This document shows positions 42,068 through 50,508 of a stretch of 64,000 nt of DNA, in pieces. The position numbers were made by a program, and so were the translations under genes. The notes beneath the pieces are model-generated. The model had not been told where the DNA came from. It saw nothing but the letters and a program-made list of their open reading frames with translations, and searched no databases. This DNA comes from an uncultured Ruminococcus sp. (GTDB lineage Bacteria > Bacillota > Clostridia > Lachnospirales > Lachnospiraceae), in assembly GCA_900066355.1 (NCBI GenBank), contig FMEL01000018.1, positions 1-64,000 of the forward strand, in the 5' to 3' direction. Numbering within the stretch: position 1 is the stretch's first letter; the number at the start of each line of letters is the position of its first letter.

Positions 42068-42982
42068 ATGACAAAAATTGTTGGTATCAGATTTAGAAAC
42101 GTGGGCAAGATTTATTATTTTGACCCGAAAAACTATAAAATGCAGATCGGCGATCATGTAATCGTTGAGACCGCGCGTGGAATCGAATTCGGACGAGTTG
42201 TTCTCGGACCGAAGGAAGTAGGAGAAAAGGAAGTAGTACATCCGCTGAAAGAAGTCCTCAGAGTTGCGACAGAAGCAGACGAAGAAAGAGAAAAACAGAA
42301 TCGTCTGAAAGAAAAAGACGCGTTTAAGATCTGCCAGAAGAAGATCCGTGAACATGATCTGGAAATGAAACTGATCGATGCGGAGTATACTTTTGACAAT
42401 AATAAAGTACTGTTTTATTTTACCGCCGACGGAAGAATCGATTTCCGCCAGCTGGTAAAGGATCTTGCATCTATTTTCAAGACCCGAATCGAACTTCGTC
42501 AGATCGGTGTACGTGATGAGACAAAGATTCTCGGTGGAATAGGTATCTGCGGAAGATGTCTCTGCTGTCATACGTACCTGTCAGAGTTTGCACCGGTATC
42601 GATCAAGATGGCGAAAGAGCAGAATCTTTCCCTGAATCAGACAAAGATTTCCGGTGTCTGTGGCAGACTGATGTGCTGCCTTAAGAACGAGCAGGAAACA
42701 TACGAGGAACTCAATAAGAATCTTCCGGGAACAGGCGATACAGTCACACTTCCGGACGGACTGCAGGGAACCGTACACAGTGTCAACGTTCTCCGTCAGC
42801 GGGTAAAAGTTATCGTTGAGGTGAACGACGAAAAGGAAATTCAGGAATTTTCGGTAAATGAACTGAAATTCCGCCCACGGAAGAAAAAAGCAAAGGCTTT
42901 CGAAAGAGAAGGTAAAGAAACAAAAGAATCAGAACAAAAAGAAGGAGATTCCAAATCCCATGGAAAAAAATCCGCAGAGTGA
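42068..42982 (+). CDS. ricT: PSP1-domain protein RicT (YaaT)
   Basis: A 304-residue PSP1 C-terminal domain protein (YaaT/RicT). Cysteine motifs CGRCLCCHTYL and GVCGRLMCCLKNE are intact; in B. subtilis they help bind Fe-S clusters in the RicAFT complex that assists RNase Y mRNA maturation and sporulation/biofilm control. The C-terminal 35 residues are Lys/Glu-rich. It is one base after holB and overlaps the next gene by 23 bases. RicA and RicF are not in the window. Confidence 0.94.
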   Translation: MTKIVGIRFRNVGKIYYFDPKNYKMQIGDHVIVETARGIEFGRVVLGPKEVGEKEVVHPLKEVLRVATEADEEREKQNRLKEKDAFKICQKKIREHDLEMKLIDAEYTFDNNKVLFYFTADGRIDFRQLVKDLASIFKTRIELRQIGVRDETKILGGIGICGRCLCCHTYLSEFAPVSIKMAKEQNLSLNQTKISGVCGRLMCCLKNEQETYEELNKNLPGTGDTVTLPDGLQGTVHSVNVLRQRVKVIVEVNDEKEIQEFSVNELKFRPRKKKAKAFEREGKETKESEQKEGDSKSHGKKSAE

Positions 42983-43712
42983 TCTTGTACAGCCGAATGA
43001 ACGGATAGACGATCTTCAGAATGGTTTTTATGTGATTCAGAATCCTGAGAAATTCTGTTTTGGCATGGATGCGGTTCTTTTATCTGGTTTTGCAAACATA
43101 AGAAAAAATGAGACTGTACTTGATATGGGTACCGGTACAGGAATTATTCCGATTCTCCTGAAATCAAAAGGCAAAGGCGGTCATCTGACCGGGCTTGAGA
43201 TTCAGGAGGAATGTGCGGATATGGCCAGACGCAGTGTGAGATACAACAGTCTGGAATCCGACATTGATATTATATGCGGAGATATTAAAGAGGCTGCTGC
43301 GACTTTTGGAGCAGCTTCTTTTGATGTAGTGACCAGCAATCCGCCGTATATGATCGGACAGCATGGAATCCAGAATCCCTATATGGCAAAAGCAATCGCA
43401 CGTCATGAAATCCTGTGTACGCTGGAAGATGTGGTAAGTCAGGCGGCAAATGTATTAAAAGACAGAGGAAGGTTTTTTATGGTACATCGTCCATTCCGTC
43501 TTGCCGAGATTTTTCAGGTGCTGATGAAATACAAACTGGAACCAAAAAGAATGCAGCTCGTTTATCCATATGTTAATAAAGAACCGAACATGGTTCTTAT
43601 CGAGGCGCGAAAAGGCTGTAATTCCAGAATTTCCGTAGAACCACCGCTGATCGTTTATGAGAAACCAGGTACATACACAAAAGAAATTCTTGAAATATAT
43701 GAAATGATATAA
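42960..43712 (+). CDS. tRNA1(Val) (adenine-37-N6)-methyltransferase-like
   Basis: A 250-residue class I methyltransferase of the TrmN6/YabB group: SAM motif LDMGTGTGIIPILL, acidic LEIQEECADMA and the N6-adenine motif NPPYM. It probably modifies A37 of a tRNA. Its start, with AAGGAGA upstream, lies inside the 3' end of ricT, so translation is coupled. The gene order ricT-yabB-like-rsmI matches Bacillus. Confidence 0.9.
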   Translation: MEKNPQSDLVQPNERIDDLQNGFYVIQNPEKFCFGMDAVLLSGFANIRKNETVLDMGTGTGIIPILLKSKGKGGHLTGLEIQEECADMARRSVRYNSLESDIDIICGDIKEAAATFGAASFDVVTSNPPYMIGQHGIQNPYMAKAIARHEILCTLEDVVSQAANVLKDRGRFFMVHRPFRLAEIFQVLMKYKLEPKRMQLVYPYVNKEPNMVLIEARKGCNSRISVEPPLIVYEKPGTYTKEILEIYEMI

Positions 43713-43750
43713 AATTTACAGAAAGACATAAAAGAAAGGAGTTGCTTCGG

Positions 43751-44590
43751 ATGAGCGGCAGACTTTATCTATGTGCGACACCTATCGGAAATCTTGAGGA
43801 CATTACGCTTCGAGTACTCCGCACATTACAGGAAGTAGACCTGATCGCAGCAGAAGATACCAGAAACAGTATCAAGCTTCTGAACCACTTCGAAATAAAA
43901 ACACCCATGACCAGTTATCATGAGTACAATAAAATAGAAAAAGCATACACACTGATAGAAAAAATGCAGAATGGGATGAATATTGCACTTATCACAGATG
44001 CGGGCACTCCGGGAATTTCTGATCCGGGAGAAGAACTGGCAGCAATGTGTTATGATGCGGGAATCGAAGTGACATCCCTGCCGGGACCGGCAGCCTGTAT
44101 TACGGCACTTACTTTATCAGGACTTCCAACCCGTCGGTTTGCATTTGAGGCATTTCTCCCGATGGAAAAAAAGGAGCGCCGGGAAATTTTGAATGAACTG
44201 GTAAATGAAACAAGGACGATCATTATTTATGAAGCTCCGCACAAACTGGTGCGTACGCTGAAAGATTTGTACGAAACACTGGGCAATCGTCGGATGACAC
44301 TTTGCCGGGAACTGACGAAGAAGCATGAAACTGCTTTTCGTACAACAATAGCAGACCTCATTGCACATTATGAAAATGAGAAGCCACTTGGTGAATGCGT
44401 TCTTGTAATTGAGGGCAAAAGCCGCCAGGAGCTCAAAGAAGAGGCAGTTGCTTCCTGGGAAGAAATATCAATAGAAGAACATATGGAGATTTATGAAAAA
44501 CAGGGTATTTCTCGTAAAGATGCGATGAAACAGGTCGCAAAAGACCGTGGCGTCAGCAAGAGGGAAATTTACCAGTATCTGTTAAAATAA
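43751..44590 (+). CDS. rsmI: 16S rRNA (cytidine-1402-2'-O)-methyltransferase
   Basis: A 279-residue RsmI of the tetrapyrrole methylase superfamily: GRLYLCATPIGNLEDIT, AAEDTRN, LITDAGTPGISDPG, SLPGPAA and EAPHKLVRTLKDL. It 2'-O-methylates C1402 of 16S rRNA. I chose ATG 43751, nine bases after AAAGGAG; an upstream TTG at 43742 sits on the ribosome site. It is the last gene of the holB-ricT cluster. Confidence 0.97.
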   Translation: MSGRLYLCATPIGNLEDITLRVLRTLQEVDLIAAEDTRNSIKLLNHFEIKTPMTSYHEYNKIEKAYTLIEKMQNGMNIALITDAGTPGISDPGEELAAMCYDAGIEVTSLPGPAACITALTLSGLPTRRFAFEAFLPMEKKERREILNELVNETRTIIIYEAPHKLVRTLKDLYETLGNRRMTLCRELTKKHETAFRTTIADLIAHYENEKPLGECVLVIEGKSRQELKEEAVASWEEISIEEHMEIYEKQGISRKDAMKQVAKDRGVSKREIYQYLLK

Positions 44591-44630
44591 CGACAGCAGC
44601 AGAAAAAGCTGCATAGCGGAGGAAAAGCAT

Positions 44631-45857
44631 ATGGAAAATAATTTACTGAAAGTCAGGATGTTTGGTGTTTTTTCACTGGAATTCAATGACAAAGAAGTAG
44701 TTTTGGACCGAAATGCAGTTTCCAAAACTATGCAGCTTTTGCAGTTGATACTATTGCATTCACAAGACGGCGGTATCTCTAAAGCTGCTCTGATCGAAGC
44801 TCTTTATGGAAGAGCGGAAGTTGAAAATAAAAACGGAAGCCTGAATAACACGATTTTCCGTCTTCGTAAACAGTTACAAAAAGCAGGTCTTCCGGAGAGC
44901 AACTATATTCAGATCAATGCAGGAATGTGCAGTTGGGATGAAAATGTTCCTGTTTCTGTAGATGTATGTCAGTTTCGGAAACTGATTCAGAATGGCAAAA
45001 AAGAAAAAAGAGAAGAGACGCGAATCAAAATCTGGAAGAAGGCATGGGAACTCTATAAAGGGGAACTTCTTCCGGATATGATTGGGGAGAATTGGGCAGC
45101 CGCAGAAAACGCAAGCTGCCGGGAACTCTATTTTTACTGCGTGGAAGAATTGTGTACGCGACTGCAAGATAAGGAACGTTACGAAGATATACATAAGATT
45201 TCACATCGGGCAGCAGAGATATATCCTTTTGATAACTGGCAGGCATGGGAAATCGACAGTCTGATCAGTATGTCAAGGTATAAAGAAGGTCTGGAAGTAT
45301 ATCGAAACACCGAAAAGCGTCTTATGGATGAACTGGGAATCGCACCGTCACCGCAACTTGTAGAACGTTTTCGATTTATGGGAGAGCGTGCTTCGCAGGC
45401 GGCGGGTGCAATTGAGGATATCAAGTACCGCCTTATGGAAAAAGAGAATGTGGCAGGAGCATATTATTGTTCTTATCCAAGTTTTGTAGATGTGTATCAT
45501 GTATTCAGCAGGATGGTAGAACGAACGGGATTGTCTGTATTTATCATGCTCTGTACGTTGAATTACGAGAACAGAGAAGTTACGGAAGAAGAAGAACAGA
45601 AAATGTCGGCAGTGCTGTGTGAATCGATTCAGGAGTCCATCAGAAAAGGTGATTTTTATACAAAATATAATTCCAGACAATATCTGGTCATGCTGATTGA
45701 AATTGAGCAGGAGAGCTGCCAGAAGGTTTCCAAGAGAATCAATAAGCAGTTTATGAGTAAGATGGGTCAGAAGAGAAACCTGAAAGTCAATTATTATGTA
45801 GCATCCGTAGGTGAAGTCTGTCAAAATACCGAAAAAAAGTCTGATATTTTCGAATAG
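44631..45857 (+). CDS. BTAD-domain transcriptional regulator with GGDEF-like C-terminus
   Basis: A 408-residue regulator. An N-terminal OmpR-type winged helix (about 5-100, SLNNTIFRLRKQLQKAG) is followed by a BTAD helical domain (about 110-245, DELGIAPSPQLVERF). The last 150 residues resemble the second half of a GGDEF domain (SIRKGDFYTKYNSRQYLVMLIE, ending NYYVASVG), with the GGDEF signature replaced by NSRQY, so it could bind a ligand without cyclase activity (inference). GGAGG precedes the ATG. It lies 130 bp upstream of a large adhesin gene and is the likely local regulator of it. Confidence 0.85.
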   Translation: MENNLLKVRMFGVFSLEFNDKEVVLDRNAVSKTMQLLQLILLHSQDGGISKAALIEALYGRAEVENKNGSLNNTIFRLRKQLQKAGLPESNYIQINAGMCSWDENVPVSVDVCQFRKLIQNGKKEKREETRIKIWKKAWELYKGELLPDMIGENWAAAENASCRELYFYCVEELCTRLQDKERYEDIHKISHRAAEIYPFDNWQAWEIDSLISMSRYKEGLEVYRNTEKRLMDELGIAPSPQLVERFRFMGERASQAAGAIEDIKYRLMEKENVAGAYYCSYPSFVDVYHVFSRMVERTGLSVFIMLCTLNYENREVTEEEEQKMSAVLCESIQESIRKGDFYTKYNSRQYLVMLIEIEQESCQKVSKRINKQFMSKMGQKRNLKVNYYVASVGEVCQNTEKKSDIFE

Positions 45858-45987
45858 TTTCGAAACACAGCGTCCAGGAAAGAGATGAAGAAAGAGCCTG
45901 AATGATATAATAGAAAAAATCAATACAAAGAAATTATCTGTGATTGTATTTTTATATTTTATCAAAATGAAGGAGGGCGCTGTGGTT

Positions 45988-48900
45988 ATGAAGAAAAGGG
46001 AACAACTATTAAGGAAAATCCTTACGCTGCTTCTCGTAGTTGTCATGCTTATGGCGGATTCATCTGTGACAGCATTTGCAGAGGTGATCGGAAATGTTGT
46101 TGAGAAGGGAAATAAAGTTGAAGTAGAGGAAAACACAGACAGTGATGTTTTTTCAGATGGAAGTGAGAAGGCCGTTTTAAGTACACAAAATACTACGAAC
46201 GATACTTTTGGAACTGATTATTCTCTGGAGTATCTTCTGAACCAGTTTAATGTGGTTTCTTTTGGTAATGTGGAGATGAATGAAACTCACTGTATGGGAG
46301 CCGTTCTGATTCAGGGAAATTATTCAGGAAGTGGATACGGATTTTCTGATTCAGCTTATGTAAATACACCTTCTTATATAGGGGGATATGTCTCTTACAG
46401 TGGACCATGCAACAGCAGAAATGCACATGAGAATTTCCCACTTTATGTAGGCTCATCGAATACAGTATCTGATAATGGAAAAGCGCTGAACGGAAGAGGA
46501 GATTTTAACCAGGGTGGTCAGATATATACGACAGACAGCTATGTGGACTGGTCAGCACTGAAATCGGCAGTAACAGCAACTTCAGCACAGCTTGCAAACT
46601 ACAGTGCAGAAACTTATGATATTACAGGTGACTGGCAGACTATTGAGATAAATACCGGCTCTAATGTGACATTGAATACACATGGAAGAAGAGTATTTAT
46701 CAATATAAAAGGAAGCAGTACTGCAGCTACAGTTATTAATATTTTGGACAGTGGAACTGTTAGTAATTTTCCAAAAATCACAAATTTAACTGCAAAAGAA
46801 GATGAAAGCGGTATTCCAATCGCATTTAATCTGCCAAATGCAAGTGCGGTAAACATTGATTCAATTTCCACACCGGTATTCGGTCATGTGATTGCACCGA
46901 ATGCGGAAATAAATATGCCAACCGGTAATTATAACGGATGCTTTATAGGAAATGGAATGTCCATCGGAGGAGAGGGACATCGCTGGCCATATGACGGCGG
47001 ATCACTTATTCCGACATCCACAGGATTTACTGCAATTAAAACTGTCAACGGTGAAACTCCGACTGCAGATCAGGTATTTAATTTTAATCTGAGTGAATTT
47101 AAAGATAATGAGTGGAAGTCAAAAGAGACAAAGACCAACAATGGAAGTGTAATAAAGTTTAGTGATATTCAGTATTCAACAGATGACGAAATCGGAGACC
47201 ACTGGTACCTTATTTCAGAAGATCAGACTCCGGTCGAAGGATATGAACTTTCAACAAAACAGTATCTTGTAAAAGTAAATGTTGCAAAAGAGTTACAGGG
47301 TTCCGATACAGTATACAGCAAAACGGTTACATACTATGCAGTATCTGAAGATATCGGAAACAGTCTGCCGGATGAAGATAGTCTCACAGCGTTAAGCGGG
47401 CAATCCGGATTTATATTTGACAATAAAACAGATACTACGCAGCCGACAGAAACATCTTATGAAATTCCGGTAACGAAAGTAATCACAGGTTATCCGGAGA
47501 ATGGAACCGTAAACAGACAGTTTACATTCAGACTTTTCGGAGAAGAATATAAAGACGAAGTTACGGTAAACGGAGCAGAGACAAAGAGATTTAAACAGAT
47601 CAAATTTAACAAGGCTGGTACCTATACCTACACAGTAGAAGAAAAAAATCTGTCAGAAGATGCAAAGGGATATACAAAGGATGACACAAAACATACAGTT
47701 GTCATCAAAGTAGACGAAGTCGATAAAGCACTTGAAGTGACAGAAGTTACAGTTGACGGAAAGGCAATCGACAAAGAGTTGGGTGTCACTTTTACGAATC
47801 ATTACCAGGCAGCAGATACAGACTTTACTGTAAATGTAAAGAAGAGCATCGAAGGGCTCAGTACAGATAAGGCAAAAGGCCAGAGCTTCACCTTTGATCT
47901 TTATAAATCGGATGAAACATGGGCAACCGGAGATATAGCAGATGACACCGTAGAAGTAACGATCGGAGACGACGGAACAGGCAGCGGAAGCTTTGCACCG
48001 CGTAAATATGCAACGATACAGAGTGACAGTATCGATGGAGGTGCCGGTACATACTACTATGTAGTAAAAGAAGCTGATGCAGGCGAAAGATACGAAAAAA
48101 ATACTACAGAATACCGCTATAAAGTTGTGGTAACAGATGATGGTTCCGGTGAACTGAAAAAAGAAGTATCTGTCTGGAAAAATGACGATGCCTGTCAGGA
48201 CGAAACAGCAGAATACATAAACAAATACGTAGAAGAACCTACTTCTGTAAGTATCAGTAAAGTGGATATCAAAGATACAAGTAAAGTACTGGAAGGCGCA
48301 GAAATCCAGATTCTGGATGAGAATGGAACTGTTGTAAGAAACTGGATATCAGAAACTGTACCGCAGGAAATCAAAGATCTGAAAGCTGGTGTGAAATATA
48401 CATTACATGAAAATCTTGCACCGACAGGATATGATCTTGCAGCAGATACCGTATTTGTGATCGGTGAAGACGGTAAGATTGACAAAGAACAGACTACGAC
48501 GACAATCAATGAGGATGGAATCCTTCTCATTGAAGATAGCTTGTTGGAAAAAGCAAAAGCTTCTGTAGAAGTGACCAAGAGCCTGAAAGAAACTGACGGA
48601 AATCTCATGGCAATCGATCAGATATTTTATGTGGCATTGTATTCTGATGAAGCATGTGAACAGCGCGTTTCTGAGGTAAAAGAAATTGTATTTAAGAATA
48701 ATTCTGTATCAAGTGTAAAATTCACAGATCTTGAAGTGAATCAGAAATATTATGTTGCTGAATGTGATGCAGAAGGAAAAGCTCAGACAAAGGGTGCACT
48801 TGCAGACGGAACAGTATATCAGGCAAGATTTAATGATGGCAATTCAGTGACTGTTACAGAACCGAATGGCACGCAGACGGTTTATTTTGATAATGTATTT

Positions 48901-49533
48901 GTGAAAAAACCAGATGGGTTTTATGTAGAGGGAAATCTGACGATCACGAAGAAACTGGTTGGTGCAGACGGAAATGCGAAAAAGGGCAATGAAACATTCT
49001 ATGCCGGAATTTTTGCGGACGAAAATCATACAACACTTTCTGACAAAGTTTCACAGAATATAGTTCCGCTGAAACTGAATGATACATCAGAAGTAAGCAG
49101 TGTGATAAAAGTCGGTCTTGAGGATAATGAAACGACGACATTGTATATTGCCGAGACAGATGTAAACGGCAAACCTGTTGCCGGAACATCAGATTTTGCG
49201 TACAAAGTATCAGTCAGTGCGACTTCTGTAGTATTTGATTCTGTAAATACAGCAGCGTCAGTTGTTATCACAAATACAGAGCCGGAGAAAGAAAAAACAA
49301 CAGAGGAAAAGGAAGAAAAAGAAGAACCCGAAAAGGAAACAACACAGAAGACAACGACCTCCCAGAAGACAAGTCAGGGCAGCAGTGCACAGACGAAATC
49401 TGTGACATATTCCACGACATCACCAAAGACAGGTGATGACACACCGATTGCATTATATGTGGTACTTCTTCTGGCAGCAGCTGCAGTGATTTTAACAGGA
49501 ATAAAGAAACACAACAAAAACTTTAAAAACTAA
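45988..49533 (+). CDS. Large wall-anchored adhesin/pilin-like protein
   Basis: A 1181-residue surface protein. The signal peptide is about 1-32. A choice-of-anchor A domain (about 55-340) is followed by a chain of Ig-like stalk domains. Several are of the Spy0128/FctA isopeptide type (FTFRLFGEEY.., FTFDLYKSDE..) and one is Cna-B/SpaA-like (SISKVDIKDTSKVLEGAEI). Then come a Thr/Glu/Lys-rich spacer, the sorting signal SPKTG, a hydrophobic helix and a basic tail. ATG 45988 follows GAAGGAGGGCG; GTG 45982 is an alternative. It likely mediates adhesion or forms part of a pilus. No sortase gene is in the window. Confidence 0.9.
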   Translation: MKKREQLLRKILTLLLVVVMLMADSSVTAFAEVIGNVVEKGNKVEVEENTDSDVFSDGSEKAVLSTQNTTNDTFGTDYSLEYLLNQFNVVSFGNVEMNETHCMGAVLIQGNYSGSGYGFSDSAYVNTPSYIGGYVSYSGPCNSRNAHENFPLYVGSSNTVSDNGKALNGRGDFNQGGQIYTTDSYVDWSALKSAVTATSAQLANYSAETYDITGDWQTIEINTGSNVTLNTHGRRVFINIKGSSTAATVINILDSGTVSNFPKITNLTAKEDESGIPIAFNLPNASAVNIDSISTPVFGHVIAPNAEINMPTGNYNGCFIGNGMSIGGEGHRWPYDGGSLIPTSTGFTAIKTVNGETPTADQVFNFNLSEFKDNEWKSKETKTNNGSVIKFSDIQYSTDDEIGDHWYLISEDQTPVEGYELSTKQYLVKVNVAKELQGSDTVYSKTVTYYAVSEDIGNSLPDEDSLTALSGQSGFIFDNKTDTTQPTETSYEIPVTKVITGYPENGTVNRQFTFRLFGEEYKDEVTVNGAETKRFKQIKFNKAGTYTYTVEEKNLSEDAKGYTKDDTKHTVVIKVDEVDKALEVTEVTVDGKAIDKELGVTFTNHYQAADTDFTVNVKKSIEGLSTDKAKGQSFTFDLYKSDETWATGDIADDTVEVTIGDDGTGSGSFAPRKYATIQSDSIDGGAGTYYYVVKEADAGERYEKNTTEYRYKVVVTDDGSGELKKEVSVWKNDDACQDETAEYINKYVEEPTSVSISKVDIKDTSKVLEGAEIQILDENGTVVRNWISETVPQEIKDLKAGVKYTLHENLAPTGYDLAADTVFVIGEDGKIDKEQTTTTINEDGILLIEDSLLEKAKASVEVTKSLKETDGNLMAIDQIFYVALYSDEACEQRVSEVKEIVFKNNSVSSVKFTDLEVNQKYYVAECDAEGKAQTKGALADGTVYQARFNDGNSVTVTEPNGTQTVYFDNVFVKKPDGFYVEGNLTITKKLVGADGNAKKGNETFYAGIFADENHTTLSDKVSQNIVPLKLNDTSEVSSVIKVGLEDNETTTLYIAETDVNGKPVAGTSDFAYKVSVSATSVVFDSVNTAASVVITNTEPEKEKTTEEKEEKEEPEKETTQKTTTSQKTSQGSSAQTKSVTYSTTSPKTGDDTPIALYVVLLLAAAAVILTGIKKHNKNFKN

Positions 49534-49549
49534 AAAAGGAGGTCAGGTT

Positions 49550-50311
49550 ATGAAAAATAATATAATAAAAAAACTGGCAGCAGTTTTCGTGACTGCCGCA
49601 ATGATCGGAACAGGATTTTCGCTTGTTTCAGCAGCAGATGTAAGTGACATAGAAATTCAGTCTGAGGAAGCTGTTGAAGTCAGTGAAGAGCCGGTCATAG
49701 AGTTCGCAGAAGAGATTCCGGAGGAAGAAGTTACAGAGACCGAACCGGTTCAGGAAGAAACAGAAGTACAGCCGGAAGAAAATCAGGAGATTCAGGCAGA
49801 TTCTTCGCAAACAGTTTATGATGAGGAAACAGGTGAAATATCCGGAGAAGATGTAGAAATCATATTTTCAGACGAATCCGAAGAATTAACAGTTCCGGAA
49901 GAACCAGCTATCAAAACAGATTTTCTTTATGAAAATGAAGAAGTTGTGATCACTGCCAAAGTATCTGAGGAAGCAGCACTTCCTGAGAATGCAGAAATCA
50001 AAGCAGAGAAGCTTATGCCGGGTGATCCGAGATATGAAGAAGCCAAAAAGGCATCTGTAGACAGTCTCGGTACAGCAGAAGATGCAGAATATACATTTTA
50101 TGATATAACTTTTACTGTTGATGGAAATGAAGCAGAGCTTCCGAAGGGTGCAGCGGAGATCCAGATGAAATTTAAGAATGAAATCCCATTGGAAGAAAGT
50201 GACAAACAGAGCGCTTTACACATTTCCGAAACAGAAGATGGTACAGTCGCAGAGGATGTTACCGCAGAGAGTAACTCCGATGCAGTAAGTTCATCCGGTT
50301 TCAATTTTTAG
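49550..50311 (+). CDS. Secreted acidic protein, no wall anchor
   Basis: A 253-residue protein with a signal peptide (1-28, VTAAMIGTGFSLVSA) and a Glu/Val/Pro-rich spacer (29-100) of low complexity. A folded domain follows (about 115-253) containing FLYENEEVVITAKVSEEAALPENAEIKAEKL-type strands, similar to modules in large Lachnospiraceae adhesins. No LPXTG-like signal or membrane helix is present at the C-terminus, so it is probably released. It lies 16 bp after the adhesin gene with AAGGAGG, hence in one operon. It may be a free form of an adhesin module or a truncated relic. Confidence 0.8.
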   Translation: MKNNIIKKLAAVFVTAAMIGTGFSLVSAADVSDIEIQSEEAVEVSEEPVIEFAEEIPEEEVTETEPVQEETEVQPEENQEIQADSSQTVYDEETGEISGEDVEIIFSDESEELTVPEEPAIKTDFLYENEEVVITAKVSEEAALPENAEIKAEKLMPGDPRYEEAKKASVDSLGTAEDAEYTFYDITFTVDGNEAELPKGAAEIQMKFKNEIPLEESDKQSALHISETEDGTVAEDVTAESNSDAVSSSGFNF

Positions 50312-50327
50312 ACTATTCCAATGTTGG

Positions 50328-50358
50328 AAAGGGTCATGCAAAGATGCATGGCCTTTTT
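50328..50358 (+). terminator. Terminator of the adhesin operon
   Basis: AAAGG..CATGC (50328-50340) pairs with GCATG..CCTTT (50346-50356) with a one-base bulge, followed by TTTTTCT. It separates the adhesin operon from gyrB. Confidence 0.8.
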
Positions 50359-50399
50359 CTGTGTACGAAAAGAAATCCCTTTAAAACGGGGATTCGCGG

Positions 50400-50428
50400 T
50401 TGGAAAAAGAGCCATTTTGTGCTATAAT
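50400..50428 (+). promoter_or_regulatory. gyrB promoter
   Basis: TTGGAA (50400-50405), a 17-bp spacer and TATAAT (50423-50428), about 80 bp before gyrB. It probably drives gyrB-gyrA and perhaps the two genes after. Confidence 0.85.
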
Positions 50429-50508
50429 AAATAAGTATTATTATGCCTATTTTTAAAATGACAGAGGCATCTGTCTGCAGATAAATATAGAATGACAGGA
50501 GGAAGCAC

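Noticed and set aside
45348..46136. 262-codon antisense frame at the adhesin promoter
   Set aside because: It is antisense to both the regulator and the adhesin and lacks a start signal; Phe/Ser-rich.
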